DNA of 64,000 nt from positions 65,930,001-65,994,000 of the forward strand of contig NC_080588.1 of NCBI RefSeq assembly GCF_029962835.1, read 5' to 3'. This DNA comes from Magnolia sinica (Eukaryota > Streptophyta > Magnoliopsida > Magnoliales > Magnoliaceae). This document shows, piece after piece, positions 48,301 to 57,988 of this stretch. Under the pieces are notes generated by a model, which did no database searches, had not been told where the DNA came from, and saw only the letters and a program-made list of their open reading frames with translations. Made by a program: the position numbers and the translations under genes. The stretch's first letter is position 1. Each line of letters opens with the position of its first letter.

Positions 48301-51300
48301 AGAAAATTTGCATAAATACTACTTTTTCAATTTTTTGAAAAAAAAGGCCAACGGAGCTTCTATTCGCTCAAATCGCTTCAATCTACGATTTTAATATTAA
48401 AAACTATAGTAAGAGTGGTCGAAATCTATTGTAAAATAATCTAGGAGAGTTTTTGGAATGATAAAAGGTTTTTTTTTTAAAATGGAGAGAAAAATGGATC
48501 TAAATAAAAGAAAAAAGTGGCTGTTTTTCGACCGTTACAGGGGTAACGGTTGTTATGCCCTATAACGACCTTTACGGCCACCGTAACAGCCAATACAGTC
48601 CCAAAAAATCAACTAACCCGTTTCACCCCCGTATCACGTAATGGTCATGGCCGTTACTTATATGTACCGGCCTTTACGGGCGTATCGTAATGGATACGGA
48701 ACACCTTGGTTTCACCACACTAAGATACCAACCAAAGTATGTAGTTGGGAATTCACCCGCTTTGCAACCAAACACCTCAACTAGAGACATAAGCTCCTCC
48801 TTAGCCACACAAACCCCAAGCATAACACTCTTGGAAATATTCACCTTCAACCCCGATACTGCTTCAAAACACATAATAATTATTCATAAGTTCTCCACCA
48901 TTCTAGCATTAGCGTCGCAAAACAGTAACATGTCATCCGCGAATTGAAGAGGAGACACCAGGGGACTAGACTGACTAACGGAGAATCCTATAAAAGGGTC
49001 AATTTGTTGCCCACACTCTAACATTTTGCTCAAAGCCTCGACCACCATCGCAAAGAGGAGAGGGGATAGTGGATAACTTTGTCTCAATCCACGTGAACTA
49101 GGGAAAAAAAACCTTTGAGCGAGCCATTTACTAGGACTAAGAACTTGGATGACCTCGTGTATTCCTGGATCCATGCCCTCCATTTCATTCCGCAGCCAAT
49201 TCTCCCCAACATGTAGTCCAAAAGGTCCCGCTGAACATGATCATATGCCTTTTCTAAGTCCAGGTTGCAAACCACTCCTCCCACTTTCTGCTTGAATCTA
49301 GCATCGATACACTCATGTTCAATGAACGCTCTGTCAATGATCTACCTTCCTTCTAAAAATGCTCATTGGTTCTTAGATATTTTATTCTTAAATATGAAAA
49401 TAGGTCTATTTTAACATCTCTAATAGTTTCATTGAGAAATTCCACAAATTTCCCAATGTTTCCTTCAGTCAGTGATACATTTCCAAGTCAGTAGGGTGTA
49501 CTAACAAAAAAAAAAAGTATTGGCAATATTGATGCATGTTTCGTATCCCTAGCCAGCAATACATGTAACGATACTACGACCACTGCGATGAGTACATCCG
49601 AGCAACATACCAAAAGAGGAGGGATGAGCCAGTCTTCTTATGGCTTGACGACCATTACATGGGATCCACTTGAGCCAATTCACATTCCTAACTACGTTGA
49701 AGACCCCACGTGCATGTTTGGGCATCTTTGAGGACCCCACACTGGGAAAATGCACGTGGGCTGCATATAAGAGCTTGATGGACACATCAGACTACTAGAT
49801 TAAGTAGACACAATGATCGGACCGTTGGATCTCACCATCAGACATCTTGATCGTGGACCCCATGGGCCACGAAATAGTTTAGTTTGTTTATATGTTTCGT
49901 TATTTTTGATATAGTTTATATTTGTGTTGAGATTAGGGAGTTAGGAACAATTTTTAATTCATTTAACGTCTTTATGTTGAGAATCTTATTAGAGAGTGCC
50001 TTTTTGTAAAAGGTCTTTTATGATAATATATAGAGTTGAACATCCCCACCCTAGTCATTGTGCTTGTTATGAATGAAAATGATTTCTCTCATTTTGCTTT
50101 GAGATTGAGAAAAAATTTATCTTCTGATTGGATTGGTGGTGCGAAAAGCCACAGGGAGCGATTTCCTAGTTTTTTTTTTGTTTTTTTTTAAATAATAATA
50201 ATAATAATTTCTCTTTTCATCAAGGTATTATCTTCCTTCTTCTCTCTTCTTTTCTCTTTCTCTACTTACCCCAATTTCTCTCTTTTTTGAATTTTCTTTT
50301 GTCTTACTACAACCCACATTCAATCAAACCTTAACCCATCCCAATCCCTACCCAACCCAACCCTAACCCTAAAATTCCCAAATTCCATAAACCCTAATTT
50401 TCAAAATCCTAATTCTCCACCCCTTGATTATCAAATCCTTAGATATTCAATCCCTAAAATCTGAAAATCCCTCGGCCAAATCATAAATCCCTAATTTCCA
50501 TAACCTGAAATCCATATTCTCAATTCTAGAAACCCTGAATCCTAAATCCCTTAAACCCAAAATTTGAAATTCTAACCTGAAACTTCCCAAAACATCAACT
50601 CTAATGTTCCAAACCCTAATTCCTCTAGATTCACCAAACCCATTTCTCACATTCCCTAGCCTTTAAACAGCTCTAACACATCAAAACTCTTACAAGACAC
50701 ATGATTTCTATTGAATTCAGATTTAACCTTCCCATGATGGGGGTTCTATCTCCCATAAGTCCTGGTTAATCAGTAATTTATGAGATTCGCATTGCGGACT
50801 GTCATAGGCTTGAATTTGGCCATGTCATGAATATGAAATTTCTAAATTTATAGTAAATTAGCTTTATTTTGTCATTTCATTGCTCTAGTTAATTTGTCTT
50901 TTAATTTCATGGCATCGTATTAAGCTAGATCATTGTTGTTGGAATTTGTGCGGCGGAATCACACAGATTTGGTTCTAGGATAGCAATCTAAGAGCACCGA
51001 GCAATCACAAGAGAAACATAAAGATTTAACGTGGAAAACCCTTTCGGGAAAAAATCACGGCACAAAGCGACAAATCTTCACTATAAAAATAAAAATTACA
51101 AAGAGAGAGGACTTAGCCGATTCGAACAACCTCGAATCTTACCCTTGCTACACCCTTTGATAACCCTAGAATCCTTTTAGAAACCCTTGGAATATCTTTA
51201 GGAAACCCTTAGAATGCATGAGAATGGCCCTAAATACTCCTATTTATAGATGGGAAACTCCCACTTAGGCACACCCCTAAAAACCGTCTCAAATTTATGC

Positions 51301-54300
51301 AGTCCACGCACAAACTGCGCACCGTCTGTGTAACCCTCAACTAGTCGAAGGGACCTTCGACTAGTCGAGCACCTTGGAACTCCAAATACATCGTTGTTGG
51401 ACTTTGAGTCGAACAGACTTCGACCAATCGAAGGGAGCTTCGACTAGTCGAGCAGCGTAGACAGAAGATTTAAGACATCTTCTGACAACAATCTCCACCA
51501 TGTCTTCAATCTTCAATCATGTAACTTTTTGACATCTTCTCTTATCTTTGCATCGCATCATACCTGCAATCAATCGCTTCTCGTGCACACTCCGTCCTTC
51601 TTTTACGCCATCACCAAGCCCAGAGAGGTTGCACAGAACTTAAACTTCTCTGTAGGAACGACTTTGATGATCATGTCTTCTGGATTCACACTAGTGTAAA
51701 TTTTCTTCAGTGTTACGCCTCATTCCTCAAGCACCTGTCGGATAACATGGACATCCAACTAATTGCTCCACCCGCTAGTACAAACGAGTAACCTGAAGTC
51801 GACCTTCTGGAATCCACACTGCCTGCGTAATCTGAATCCACATACCCTACCACCTTTGTCCCTGTCTTCTCAAAAGATAAGACGTAGTCTTCTTACCATC
51901 TCACTGCAACCTAATATTGCTTGCCGAGGTATTTGCTCACAACACCGATAGCCTATGAAACAACCAATCTAATACAGGCCATGGCATACACTGCCGACCG
52001 CATTCGAATAAGGCTCATGAGATATATCTTGCTTTTCCTCATCTGTTTTGGAACGTCCTGAGGAAAATTTAAGGACAGACGCGTAAGGAACGCACTCCGG
52101 CTTTGCCTGGTCCATCACATACTTGATCAATACTTACCTAAGGTATTCTGCCTGAGATAACCAAAGCCTACTCCTCTTTCAGTCTCAATGTCGAGAACCA
52201 ACTTTGTAGCCCCCCGATCCTTCATCCTGAATGTCCCACTTAACCAAGTCTTCAGTACATCGATCTCAGACATGTCATAATTAGCGATCTACATGTCATC
52301 AACATATAATTCCTGACTCACCATGAAGGAATCAAACCACTACCTAGGTGACAGGTCATACCACGACCTCCTGCAAACTCTTTTCCTTAGCCCCTTTAAC
52401 TCCAAACAGCTCTGGTTGCTTTATGTAGATCTGCTCTTCTAATTTCCCTTGCAGAAGTGCAGACTCCACATCCATCCTTTCCAGCTCAAGATTGCATTAG
52501 TTAACCAGTGTCAATCACGAATCTAATAGGCACCTACTATATCGTAGGCACGAATATCTCTGAGAAGTTGATCCCTTCTCTCTGAGCATAACCCGTCGCT
52601 ACCAACCTCGCTATGTATTTATGATGTATCCTCCTGAAGATCCACCTGCATCCAACCGCTTTCCGACCCACTAAAAGCTCCACCAGCTCCCATGTGTCGA
52701 TCTGGTACAACGAGTCCATCACATCTCCCATAGTTACCTTCCACTTCTCAGCACCAGGCTCACCTAGAGCCATCTGAATAGAGGATAGATTCCTTGCGAT
52801 ATTGGAGTCGTCCATGTACCTCGTCGATATCCTGCGATTATACCATGTGATTCTTCTCACAGGTGGCTGCACCACCTGCTCTGTATCCTGTCCGCGCATA
52901 TCAACCTTCCGCCCTGCCCACTCATGTGGCCATGCCCAACATGTCACACATGTGCAGAGGTGAAATCCGCTACAATCACTGCAGCTCTACCTTTTGAAGT
53001 GCTCCCGATCAACCTGTACATGTTACCGAGTCGTTGCGCTTTTATGATTACCCGTGCCCCCTTAGATACTTTAAGAGCACCATCAATACTTGTGAACCTA
53101 CAGCCCATTGCCTCAAGTACACCAAGAGAAATCAGATTCTTCTTCAAATCAGGAACGTGCCCAACATCAGTTAAGGTACGCTCCACCCCATCAAACATCT
53201 TGATGCCCACCGTACCAAGAATCATAACATTATGGGCAATGCCATTGCCCATAAATACCTGTCCACTATCGCACTCCCTGTAGCTGGCGAAACAACTCAG
53301 ATGATGAGTCATGTGAAAGGATGCCCCTGTGTCTAGAATCCACTCGCCTTTACAATCATCGTAAAAGTGTCTGATCGTAGACATAGACAAAACATCACCA
53401 TCACATCCACTCGATCCATCCGATGTGGCAGTGTTGGTCTCCTAGTATGAAGCCTCAAAATCTTTTCTCTTAGATTTAAGATTTGTATAATCCTTCTTCA
53501 CATGTCCTCCCATCCTACAATTCCAGCACTTTAACTTACCTTTGCCTTTGCCCATGGATTTGGATATAGAACCTGAAGAACATGTACCTTGTTCAGAATT
53601 TCTACCCCTTGTAAACAATGCATCAGAAGATATCCCCATGTCAATGTTAAGCTTTCTCATAGCCTTCCCTTGAAGGGCTGAGATAACGGTGTCAACACTC
53701 AGGGTTTTATTCGTGGTGCAAACCAATTTATTGCTTGTTCCTCATCTTTCAACAACATACATGCTTGTTCCTCATCTTTCATCACTTCCTCCATATTCAG
53801 CAATTTGCAAACCAATTTATTGAAGTTGCTGCTCCAGATCTCCACCCTCTTCCATCTTGAAGTAATACCACTGCCGCTTCAAGTGTGGGTGATTTTCAGA
53901 GGATTTTTTCGCATAGACATCCTCTAACTTCACCCATAACTTAGCCGCAGTTTTCTCCCTCATGACATTATAGAGAACCTTATCTGTGAGACATAAACGG
54001 ATCGATGATAAGGCCTTCTTATCAAGAGTATTCCAATCATCATCAGTCATAGTAGACTTTCGCTCCTCAAGAGCACCATCTTTGCCTTGCTTGATAAAGA
54101 ACTGATCATCTTGATCTTCTATAACTCAAAATTATTTTTCCCTGAGTATTTCTCAATATCATACCTAGTGCTTACCATTATTGCTAATCCCGCGGATTCA
54201 GATCTGTGCCCCAATGATTGCTTTGATACCACTTGATGGGATTTATGCTGCAGAATCACACAGATTTGGATCTAGGATAGCAATCCAAGAGCACCAAGCA

Positions 54301-56822
54301 ATCACAAGAGAAACACAAAGATTTAACATGGAAAACTCTTTCGGGAAATAACCATGGTAGAAAGCGACAGATCTTCACTATGAAAATAGAAATTACAAAG
54401 AGAGAGGACTTACCCGATTCGAACAACCTCGAATCTTACCCTTACTACACCCTTTGATAACCCTAGAACCCTTTTAGAAATCCTTGGAATACCTTTAGGA
54501 AACCCTTAGAATGCATGAGAATGGCCCTAGAGACTCCTATTTATAGATGGGAAACTTCCACTTATGCACACTCCTAGAAACCGCCTCAAATTTACACAGT
54601 CCGCGCACAAACCGCGCACCGTCTGCGTAATCCTCGACTAGTCGAAAGAGGGCTTCAACCAGTCTAAGGGACCTTTGACTAGTCGAGCCAGTCCTCGACT
54701 GGTCGAGCACCTTGGAACTCCAAATACATCATTGCTGCACTTTGAGTTGAACGGAAGCTTCGACTAGTCGAGCAGGCCTCTTGACTGGTCGAGCAGCGTA
54801 GACAGAAGATTTAAGACATCTTCTGACAACAATTCCATCATACATCACACTGTCAGCAACCAAAACTGAAAGTTTAGGGTGCATTTGGATGTTTTTAAAC
54901 ATGCATTGGGCAGAATGGCAATGGGCCCAAATGGACCTCATGTTTCTTTCATCTATTTGATTGAATGCGCTTGCTTGCCATTTCGGGTTTGATGGACTTT
55001 CTCCACTCTGCACATGTTTCCACGCTTTCCAAAAAAAAAAGGATCCATTTTCAATTAAATTGGGTACCATTAAACAGGGTGTTGCCACCATTTGTTCTGT
55101 TCTCCAAACATGTGCTTAGTTATCGTTTGAAAATCCATATTTAGGCATGGACTTTGAAGAATACAGAAAATTATAAAAATATGGTAATCTTAGTTACATT
55201 TTTTTTTTGAGTAAATACCTACTATTTTTTGTTTCCTGTTTCTACAATCCATTTAATTCATTTGTTTGAGTATTAATCATAAAGGCTGCAAAATGAGATA
55301 TTTCACAGATATCTATTTACTTTTAGTATAGTAACTACGGTTCGGATATTTTACACAGGCAATGGATACAAGAGAATTACCTTCCACTATACGTTTACGA
55401 GCAACATTCAATGTCTGCCAACAAGAAGATTCTTGAATAGCCTTAAACGCATCGTAAATGGGCTTGCTTTGTTCCAACCTAAGCTGAAATTGAACCTTGT
55501 CTGGCTGAAAAAAAAATAAAAAAAGGTAGTAAACAGAGTATTGAAATGAAGGAGTCCTTTTTTATTAGCAAATGCATGAGACTTATAAAAGATGTTATCT
55601 CCTCCAAACACATTCATGTTCCAACATTATACACCAAGGGTTTGCTAGCCCCATTCTCACAGCTCCACACGTGCCATCCCAGCAAGTGTGTGAGACATCT
55701 GAGCTGTCCATAAGGTGGTCCTGAATGTGAAGATGAGGATATGCAAAAATCAGGACAGTCCCCTCCTGCGGGTGACAACGGTCCGATCGGAGTTTTGGAT
55801 CATCGGATGGAGGGGGAGATTTTGGCGACATCTCCCATCCACCATGGGGCCCACCATATGTGCCATTTGGATTGCCCAATCAGTGGTTATGGGCCATCCA
55901 CATAGGGCCTTTTGTAATGGGTGGGTCCCATTTACAATGGCCCCCCCATGGATTAAGGGAGTATGTTATACTAATTCAATTTTCGAACTATAAAATGGAT
56001 GTATGCAAATCAATCAGCCGTTTGTAAGACTCCTATCAGGTGTGCCACATATGATCATCGGTTCAGATCTGACCGTTGGATTAATCAGATTGAGCGATTC
56101 AGTGGGCCCCACTACAGTTGTGATCTTGAATCTCCTTTATTGATGCATAGACGATATATCAATTCCGCAATACAGATCTAACACCGTTCACCCAAAAAAA
56201 AAAAGGAAAAGGAAAAAAGGAAAAAAAAGGAAACTCCAACCTGAACTTCTTCAATGGCTGAACGGAGCTCCGGAGAATCCTTCACCGCCTTCAGATGGTT
56301 TACGATCCCCCACACCACCTGCAACCGATCGATGATCTTCTCCAGCGGCTCGACCAATCTCGGCCACGTGGGGCCCACCCTCTTCTCCAGCTCAACCAAA
56401 TCATGCTCCTGCAGTTCCAACACTCAACCGCAAAGCTCAACAACTCCTTCTGTAACGATCGCAACCAAAGCTCACTACACAGACCATCCGTCGATGTGCC
56501 CCACATGCAGATGATCCAAACCGTCCATCCAGATTGACCGTTCACTGTATGTGTTCCCAGCGGTCCAACTGAATTCCACCAATCGTTACCGTTAAAAACC
56601 CCCCACATCGGACCCTGATGGTCGGCTCGGATCATCACATGGCCCACCAAAAAAGAGGAGTACGTGAAGAAGCCGTACGAGTTCCTTCATAAGCGCGCGA
56701 ATCCCGAGACGGACGTGCTTCGGTTCGATGGCATCATACGGAGGAAAGACGAAGTCCTGAAGCAGAGGGTTTTTTCCGTCGGAGGGAGTGTTTTGGGAAG
56801 CCATGGAAGGAGGAGAGGACAT
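30287..56822 (-). CDS. Cytosolic oligopeptidase A-like M3 zinc metallopeptidase, 17 exons
   Basis: M3 (thimet-type) oligopeptidase cutting short peptides, including processed transit peptides; orthologous to Arabidopsis CyOP/TOP2. Exons in coding order: 56822-56679, 56408-56241, 55504-55381, 45661-45585, 43640-43497, 43339-43109, 42994-42904, 41996-41875, 41345-41238, 41140-40895, 40507-40362, 38941-38824, 36551-36392, 36279-36248, 33602-33537, 32246-32175, 30373-30287. They join in phase to about 711 codons (Arabidopsis about 700). Exon 11 carries HEFGH (residues 491-495) and the third zinc ligand Glu521 in VELPSQ. Exon 10 has DPYSRPSEK and [10 protein letters not shown]. In exons 13-14 the usual GGYAAGYYSY loop reads [10 protein letters not shown], keeping the three Tyr. 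There is no transit peptide ahead of NPLLQDF, so a cytosolic location is expected. The start may instead be Met at 56804. No stop or frameshift is seen. Confidence 0.95.
30545..30830. mobile_element. Palindromic GGCCCACC-family repeat in intron 16
   Basis: The left arm (ctgtgggcctcaccatgatgtg, gtcatgggtccaaaaatc) and right arm (gacttttgggcccac, gtggatgtcatcgacatatcgtggtgggtccc) are inverted around about 30690. It is a diverged member of the MULE-like group. Confidence 0.55.
30907..30947. other. Perfect 18-bp inverted repeat with 5-nt loop
   Basis: ATTTTGTTTGTTTCAAGC, then AGAGC, then the exact reverse complement of the first arm. It lies in intron 16 and would form a stable hairpin in RNA or cruciform in DNA. 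Confidence 0.95.
31092..32060 (+). mobile_element. Non-autonomous LTR retroelement with inverted end, in intron 16
   Basis: A 257-bp LTR-like segment (31092-31348) runs from TGTTTAGTTCTC to GAGATAACA. It is followed at once by TGGTATTAGAGCC, a primer-binding site for initiator Met-tRNA. A 180-codon open frame (31427-31969) begins after the leader but has no gag motif I can recognise. At 32020-32057 the LTR start reappears in inverse orientation (GATATCTTATACTCTTAACA), so the right end is a second, opposite copy rather than a normal 3' LTR. It lies antisense to the host gene. Confidence 0.6.
32280..33350 (-). mobile_element. LTR-like sequence with TATA box in intron 15
   Basis: The minus strand carries CCTATAAATAGGCACCCC (33156-33173), then TTCTTTTCATTCATTGAAG and a transition into CTCTCTTCGTGAG, typical of an LTR promoter and R region. 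The precise ends are not resolved. The orientation matches the host oligopeptidase gene. Confidence 0.45.
33603..36247 (-). other. Intron 14 of the oligopeptidase gene
   Basis: This 2.6 kb intron holds AT-rich DNA, poly(T) tracts near 34169 and 35839, and short GGCCCACC-type fragments. I recognise no gene or complete element. Confidence 0.45.
36282..36315. repeat. (CA)n microsatellite abutting a splice acceptor
   Basis: On the minus strand this reads (GT)n directly before CAG, the acceptor of exon 14 at 36279. It replaces most of the usual polypyrimidine tract of the 112-nt intron 13. Confidence 0.9.
37215..37720 (+). mobile_element. Solo-LTR-like repeat with TATA box, in intron 12
   Basis: GGGGTCTATAAATAGGGG at about 37517-37534 with a downstream leader. 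It shares ordered phrases with 14550-15010 (TTGGGCCTAAAT, AAAATCTTTGT, AATCTCATTGATTTGATAAC). Antisense to the host gene. Confidence 0.5.
37721..38823 (-). other. Intron 12, remainder
   Basis: No gene or complete element recognised, only AT-rich intron DNA. Confidence 0.4.
39076..40240. repeat. Tandem duplication in intron 11, second unit holding a TRIM
   Basis: Unit 1 (about 39076-39560) and unit 2 (about 39561-40240) share caGTTCGGCC.., GATAAATCAGGTA(C/T)GCAGTTC, CATATGAGTGCTCA and CCCATGGCCACC.. in order. Unit 1 also contains a GGCCCACC-type fragment (39325-39540). Unit 2 is longer because of the 439-bp TRIM. Confidence 0.8.
39730..40168 (-). mobile_element. TRIM (miniature LTR retrotransposon), 439 bp, 5-bp target duplication
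   Basis: Two direct terminal repeats, 39730-39861 and 39915-40168, both begin TGATGCAGG and end CCTGCATTA on the plus strand. The left one lacks about 120 bp. The 53-bp interior holds, on the minus strand, TTGGTATCAAAGC, a Met-tRNA primer site next to the right repeat, so the element reads on minus. ATGGC flanks it at 39725-39729 and 40169-40173. The duplicated unit next door keeps the unoccupied site CCCATGGCCACC at about 39236. It has no coding capacity. Confidence 0.88.
42300..42480 (-). repeat. SINE in intron 7
   Basis: The minus strand shows a tRNA-like head (TGGGCGAACGGCTTTGTG .. GAGTTCGGTTCCCC), a body, and a 3' A/CA-rich tail ending at about 42300. GATGTGT-type sequence flanks both sides as a possible target duplication. 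Confidence 0.5.
42502..42840. repeat. Tandem duplication in intron 7
   Basis: A unit with GGAAGAAATAACATAAAAA, GCGAAAGATAA.GGGTAATGC, GAGACCCAGGATT and GAGGAGCACTTACTAAAAG occurs at 42502-42637 and 42646-42840. The second copy is lengthened by A/T-rich DNA. The right copy ends 64 bp before exon 7. Confidence 0.85.
44156..45180 (-). pseudogene. LINE 3' part with RNase H-like domain, in intron 4
   Basis: The minus strand reads [20 protein letters not shown] (the W..P..GW.K.NVDGS start of plant RVT_3/RNase H), then [14 protein letters not shown] and, in another frame, [10 protein letters not shown] (the usual NSLADALAK end). Upstream, FCVMCSSH and MWKWF resemble the zf-RVT region. Frames are broken. 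The 3' end near 44160 has TTCAATAAAAAAG. Same strand as the host gene. Confidence 0.7.
45785..46477. repeat. Repeat with TATCGCC words, split by a LINE (rest at 49365-49555)
   Basis: Positions 45787-45990 carry many GATAT/TATCG(C/A) words. Positions 46225-46470 carry two diverged copies of a 'ttttccc.atgtttcc..gagt..atacatgcttt' unit. A third copy (aaatttcccaatgtttccttcagtcagtgatacat) lies at about 49440-49490, just past the LINE, and tattggcaatattgatgc there resembles 45790. The LINE probably inserted inside this repeat. Confidence 0.45.
46075..46225. repeat. (GGAT)n-rich tetranucleotide repeat
   Basis: Runs of ATGGATGGATGGATGG alternate with TGCATGCATG and GTATGTATGT in a 150-bp stretch. 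Confidence 0.9.
46478..49360 (-). pseudogene. 5'-truncated LINE (L1-type) in intron 3, split by a hAT element
   Basis: The minus strand reads, in order: [38 protein letters not shown] (first catalytic Asp); [32 protein letters not shown] (FADD, active-site Asp pair intact); [10 protein letters not shown]; then, after the hAT insert, [40 protein letters not shown]; and the zinc-binding end [21 protein letters not shown] poly(T) tract at about 46478-46490 marks the 3' poly(A). Sequence upstream of RT is missing, as usual for LINE insertions. Stops and frame breaks show it is dead. Same strand as the host gene. Confidence 0.88.
47953..48708. mobile_element. hAT element, 756 bp, inserted in the LINE
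   Basis: The ends are CAAGGTATTCCGTATC and the inverse GATACGGAACACCTTG. GTTTCACC flanks it exactly at 47945-47952 and 48709-48716, an 8-bp hAT-type duplication. The subterminal regions are packed with GTAACGG / CCGTTAC words, likely transposase-binding repeats. It has no coding capacity. Confidence 0.9.
49585..50045 (+). mobile_element. LTR-like repeat, copy 2
   Basis: Partner of 28407-28860. Here it is followed by ATGAATGAAAATGATTTCTC and TTTTGCTTTGAGATTG, resembling an LTR R/U5 region. It lies in intron 3, antisense to the gene. Confidence 0.55.
50160..50936. other. Pyrimidine-rich and CCCTAA-rich intron DNA
   Basis: An (ATA)n run lies at about 50191-50208. Positions 50270-50660 are rich in aaccctaa/aatccct words, including CCCTAACCCTAAA at about 50361. 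No gene. Confidence 0.45.
51700..52947 (-). pseudogene. Copia reverse transcriptase/RNase H remnant
   Basis: 52947-52537 reads as the RT N-terminus ([20 protein letters not shown]). YVDDM, the catalytic motif, occurs at about 52300 followed by a stop. The RNase H block [20 protein letters not shown] lies at about 51760-51860. Frames are broken in many places, so the element is inactive. Confidence 0.8.
52944..54050 (-). pseudogene. Copia gag-protease remnant
   Basis: 54050-53817 reads as the gag UBN2 region ([26 protein letters not shown]). 53726-53442 has the zinc knuckle [15 protein letters not shown]; its last ligand position has Tyr-Thr instead of the usual Cys. 53390-52944 has the aspartic protease start [11 protein letters not shown] and the GIL-like IVADF/AHV end. 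The frames are separated by stops. Confidence 0.85.
54832..55380 (-). other. Intron 3 of the oligopeptidase gene, 5' end
   Basis: AT-rich intron DNA between the Copia element and exon 3. Poly(A) and poly(T) runs occur at 55030 and 55200. No further feature. Confidence 0.5.
55840..55960. repeat. GGCCCACC-family fragment in intron 2
   Basis: Phrases such as catggggcccaccatatg and catccacatagggcc match the dispersed group; it is short and without ends. Confidence 0.4.
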
Positions 56823-56967
56823 GGATGGGATTTTGGGAGATGTTAGTGACAGAAAATGGAAATGGTGGTCGTCGGGAGTTGGAGTTCGTTGAAATGTGGT
56901 GTTTTTTTGGCGGAGATAAAACTTTGATACTCCGGTAGAGTGTGATGATTCATACTCATGCATATAA

Positions 56968-56980
56968 ATTTATACACGTG
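56968..56980 (-). promoter_or_regulatory. TATA box next to a G-box, oligopeptidase promoter
   Basis: On the minus strand CACGTG (56980-56975) is followed at once by TATAAATTTATATG (from 56974). This lies about 150 nt upstream of the chosen ATG at 56822, leaving room for a leader of about 120 nt. G-boxes bind bZIP/bHLH factors. That this is the working promoter is inference from position. Confidence 0.5.
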
Positions 56981-57310
56981 GAATAGACTTACCTTAAAAA
57001 AAACTGTACAAATAGTGGTATATTTTAGAGGTGGATCCTAACCATACAATATTACTTAAACTATGATGTTATATATCTGATTTGGGAATATGTAATGAAC
57101 GGTTTAAGTGGATGATTTTAAACGGTCCAAATTCAAAAGACAAATGTCCATTAATCATAGGTCTGGATCACTAAATGCCTCCATCTACATCGTGTTCAAC
57201 TTTTTGACGGTTTGATTTGAACTTTGAACGAGTATATGTTTCTGTACAACTTGTGTGTGCATGAGTACGGTATATCACTCTCTTAAAGTGGATCAAATAA
57301 CTACTCGTAA

Positions 57311-57946
57311 AGAGAAATTTACGACTGTGGACTCCACCTTTTATCCAGTGGTTTTTTTGAAGTAATACAAAACTAGAATACGCAATTGTACCTCCTCGTA
57401 CGGAGTCGGAATTTCAGGACGAAAGTACCCCCACCTTCCTTTCGAAGACGAGCGCTGACGCTCCTCCAACCGAGAGTTGTACGAACGGCTCAAAAGAGAT
57501 CAAAGTTACATGGCCCCACAGCTATGTATTTATTATATCCACAACGTCCATCCATATTTCGAGATCATTTCGGAGCATTATCCCAAAAAAAAAATCATAT
57601 CCAAAGATCAACTGGACCACACCACAAAGAGCAGTGGGAAAATTGATTTTCACCGTTAAAAATTTTGTAGGGCCCACCATGATATTTATTTTTCATCCAA
57701 TCTATTCATAAGGTCACAAAGGTCTTTATGAAGAGGAAAAACAAATTTCATAATGATCCAAAATTTTGTAACCCCTAAATTTTAATGGTAGATGTTCAAT
57801 TCCCCACTGCCTTTTACAGTGTGGTCCACTTGATAGTTAGATCTATCTTATTTTTCGTCTCAAGCTTTAATATGAGCTTGCCAAATAGATAGACGGTTTG
57901 GATATAACACAGACCTTATGATAGGACTTACAAAAGTAACATTGCA

Positions 57947-57988
<42 letters not shown>

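Larger units (their letters stand above)
50937..54831 (-). mobile_element. Copia-type LTR retrotransposon, 3.9 kb, internally deleted
   Basis: LTRs lie at 50937-51490 and 54234-54831, starting TGTTGTCAGAAG and ending in CA on the minus strand. A Met-tRNA primer site, TGGTATCAAAGC, sits next to the right (5') LTR, and a purine tract, ATGGTGGAGAT, next to the left (3') LTR. Minus-strand remnants occur in Copia order: gag (53817-54050), zinc knuckle [15 protein letters not shown], protease DTGAS, RT ([12 protein letters not shown].., YVDDM), RNase H ([20 protein letters not shown]). Integrase is absent between protease and RT. The flanks ATTGT and ATTCC match poorly as a target duplication. The LTRs differ by a roughly 45-bp indel. 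Same strand as the host gene. Confidence 0.92.

Noticed and set aside
50330-50660. Interstitial telomere array
   Set aside because: Only one CCCTAACCCTAAA stretch; the rest is loosely CCCTAA-like and shared with an LTR-like repeat context.
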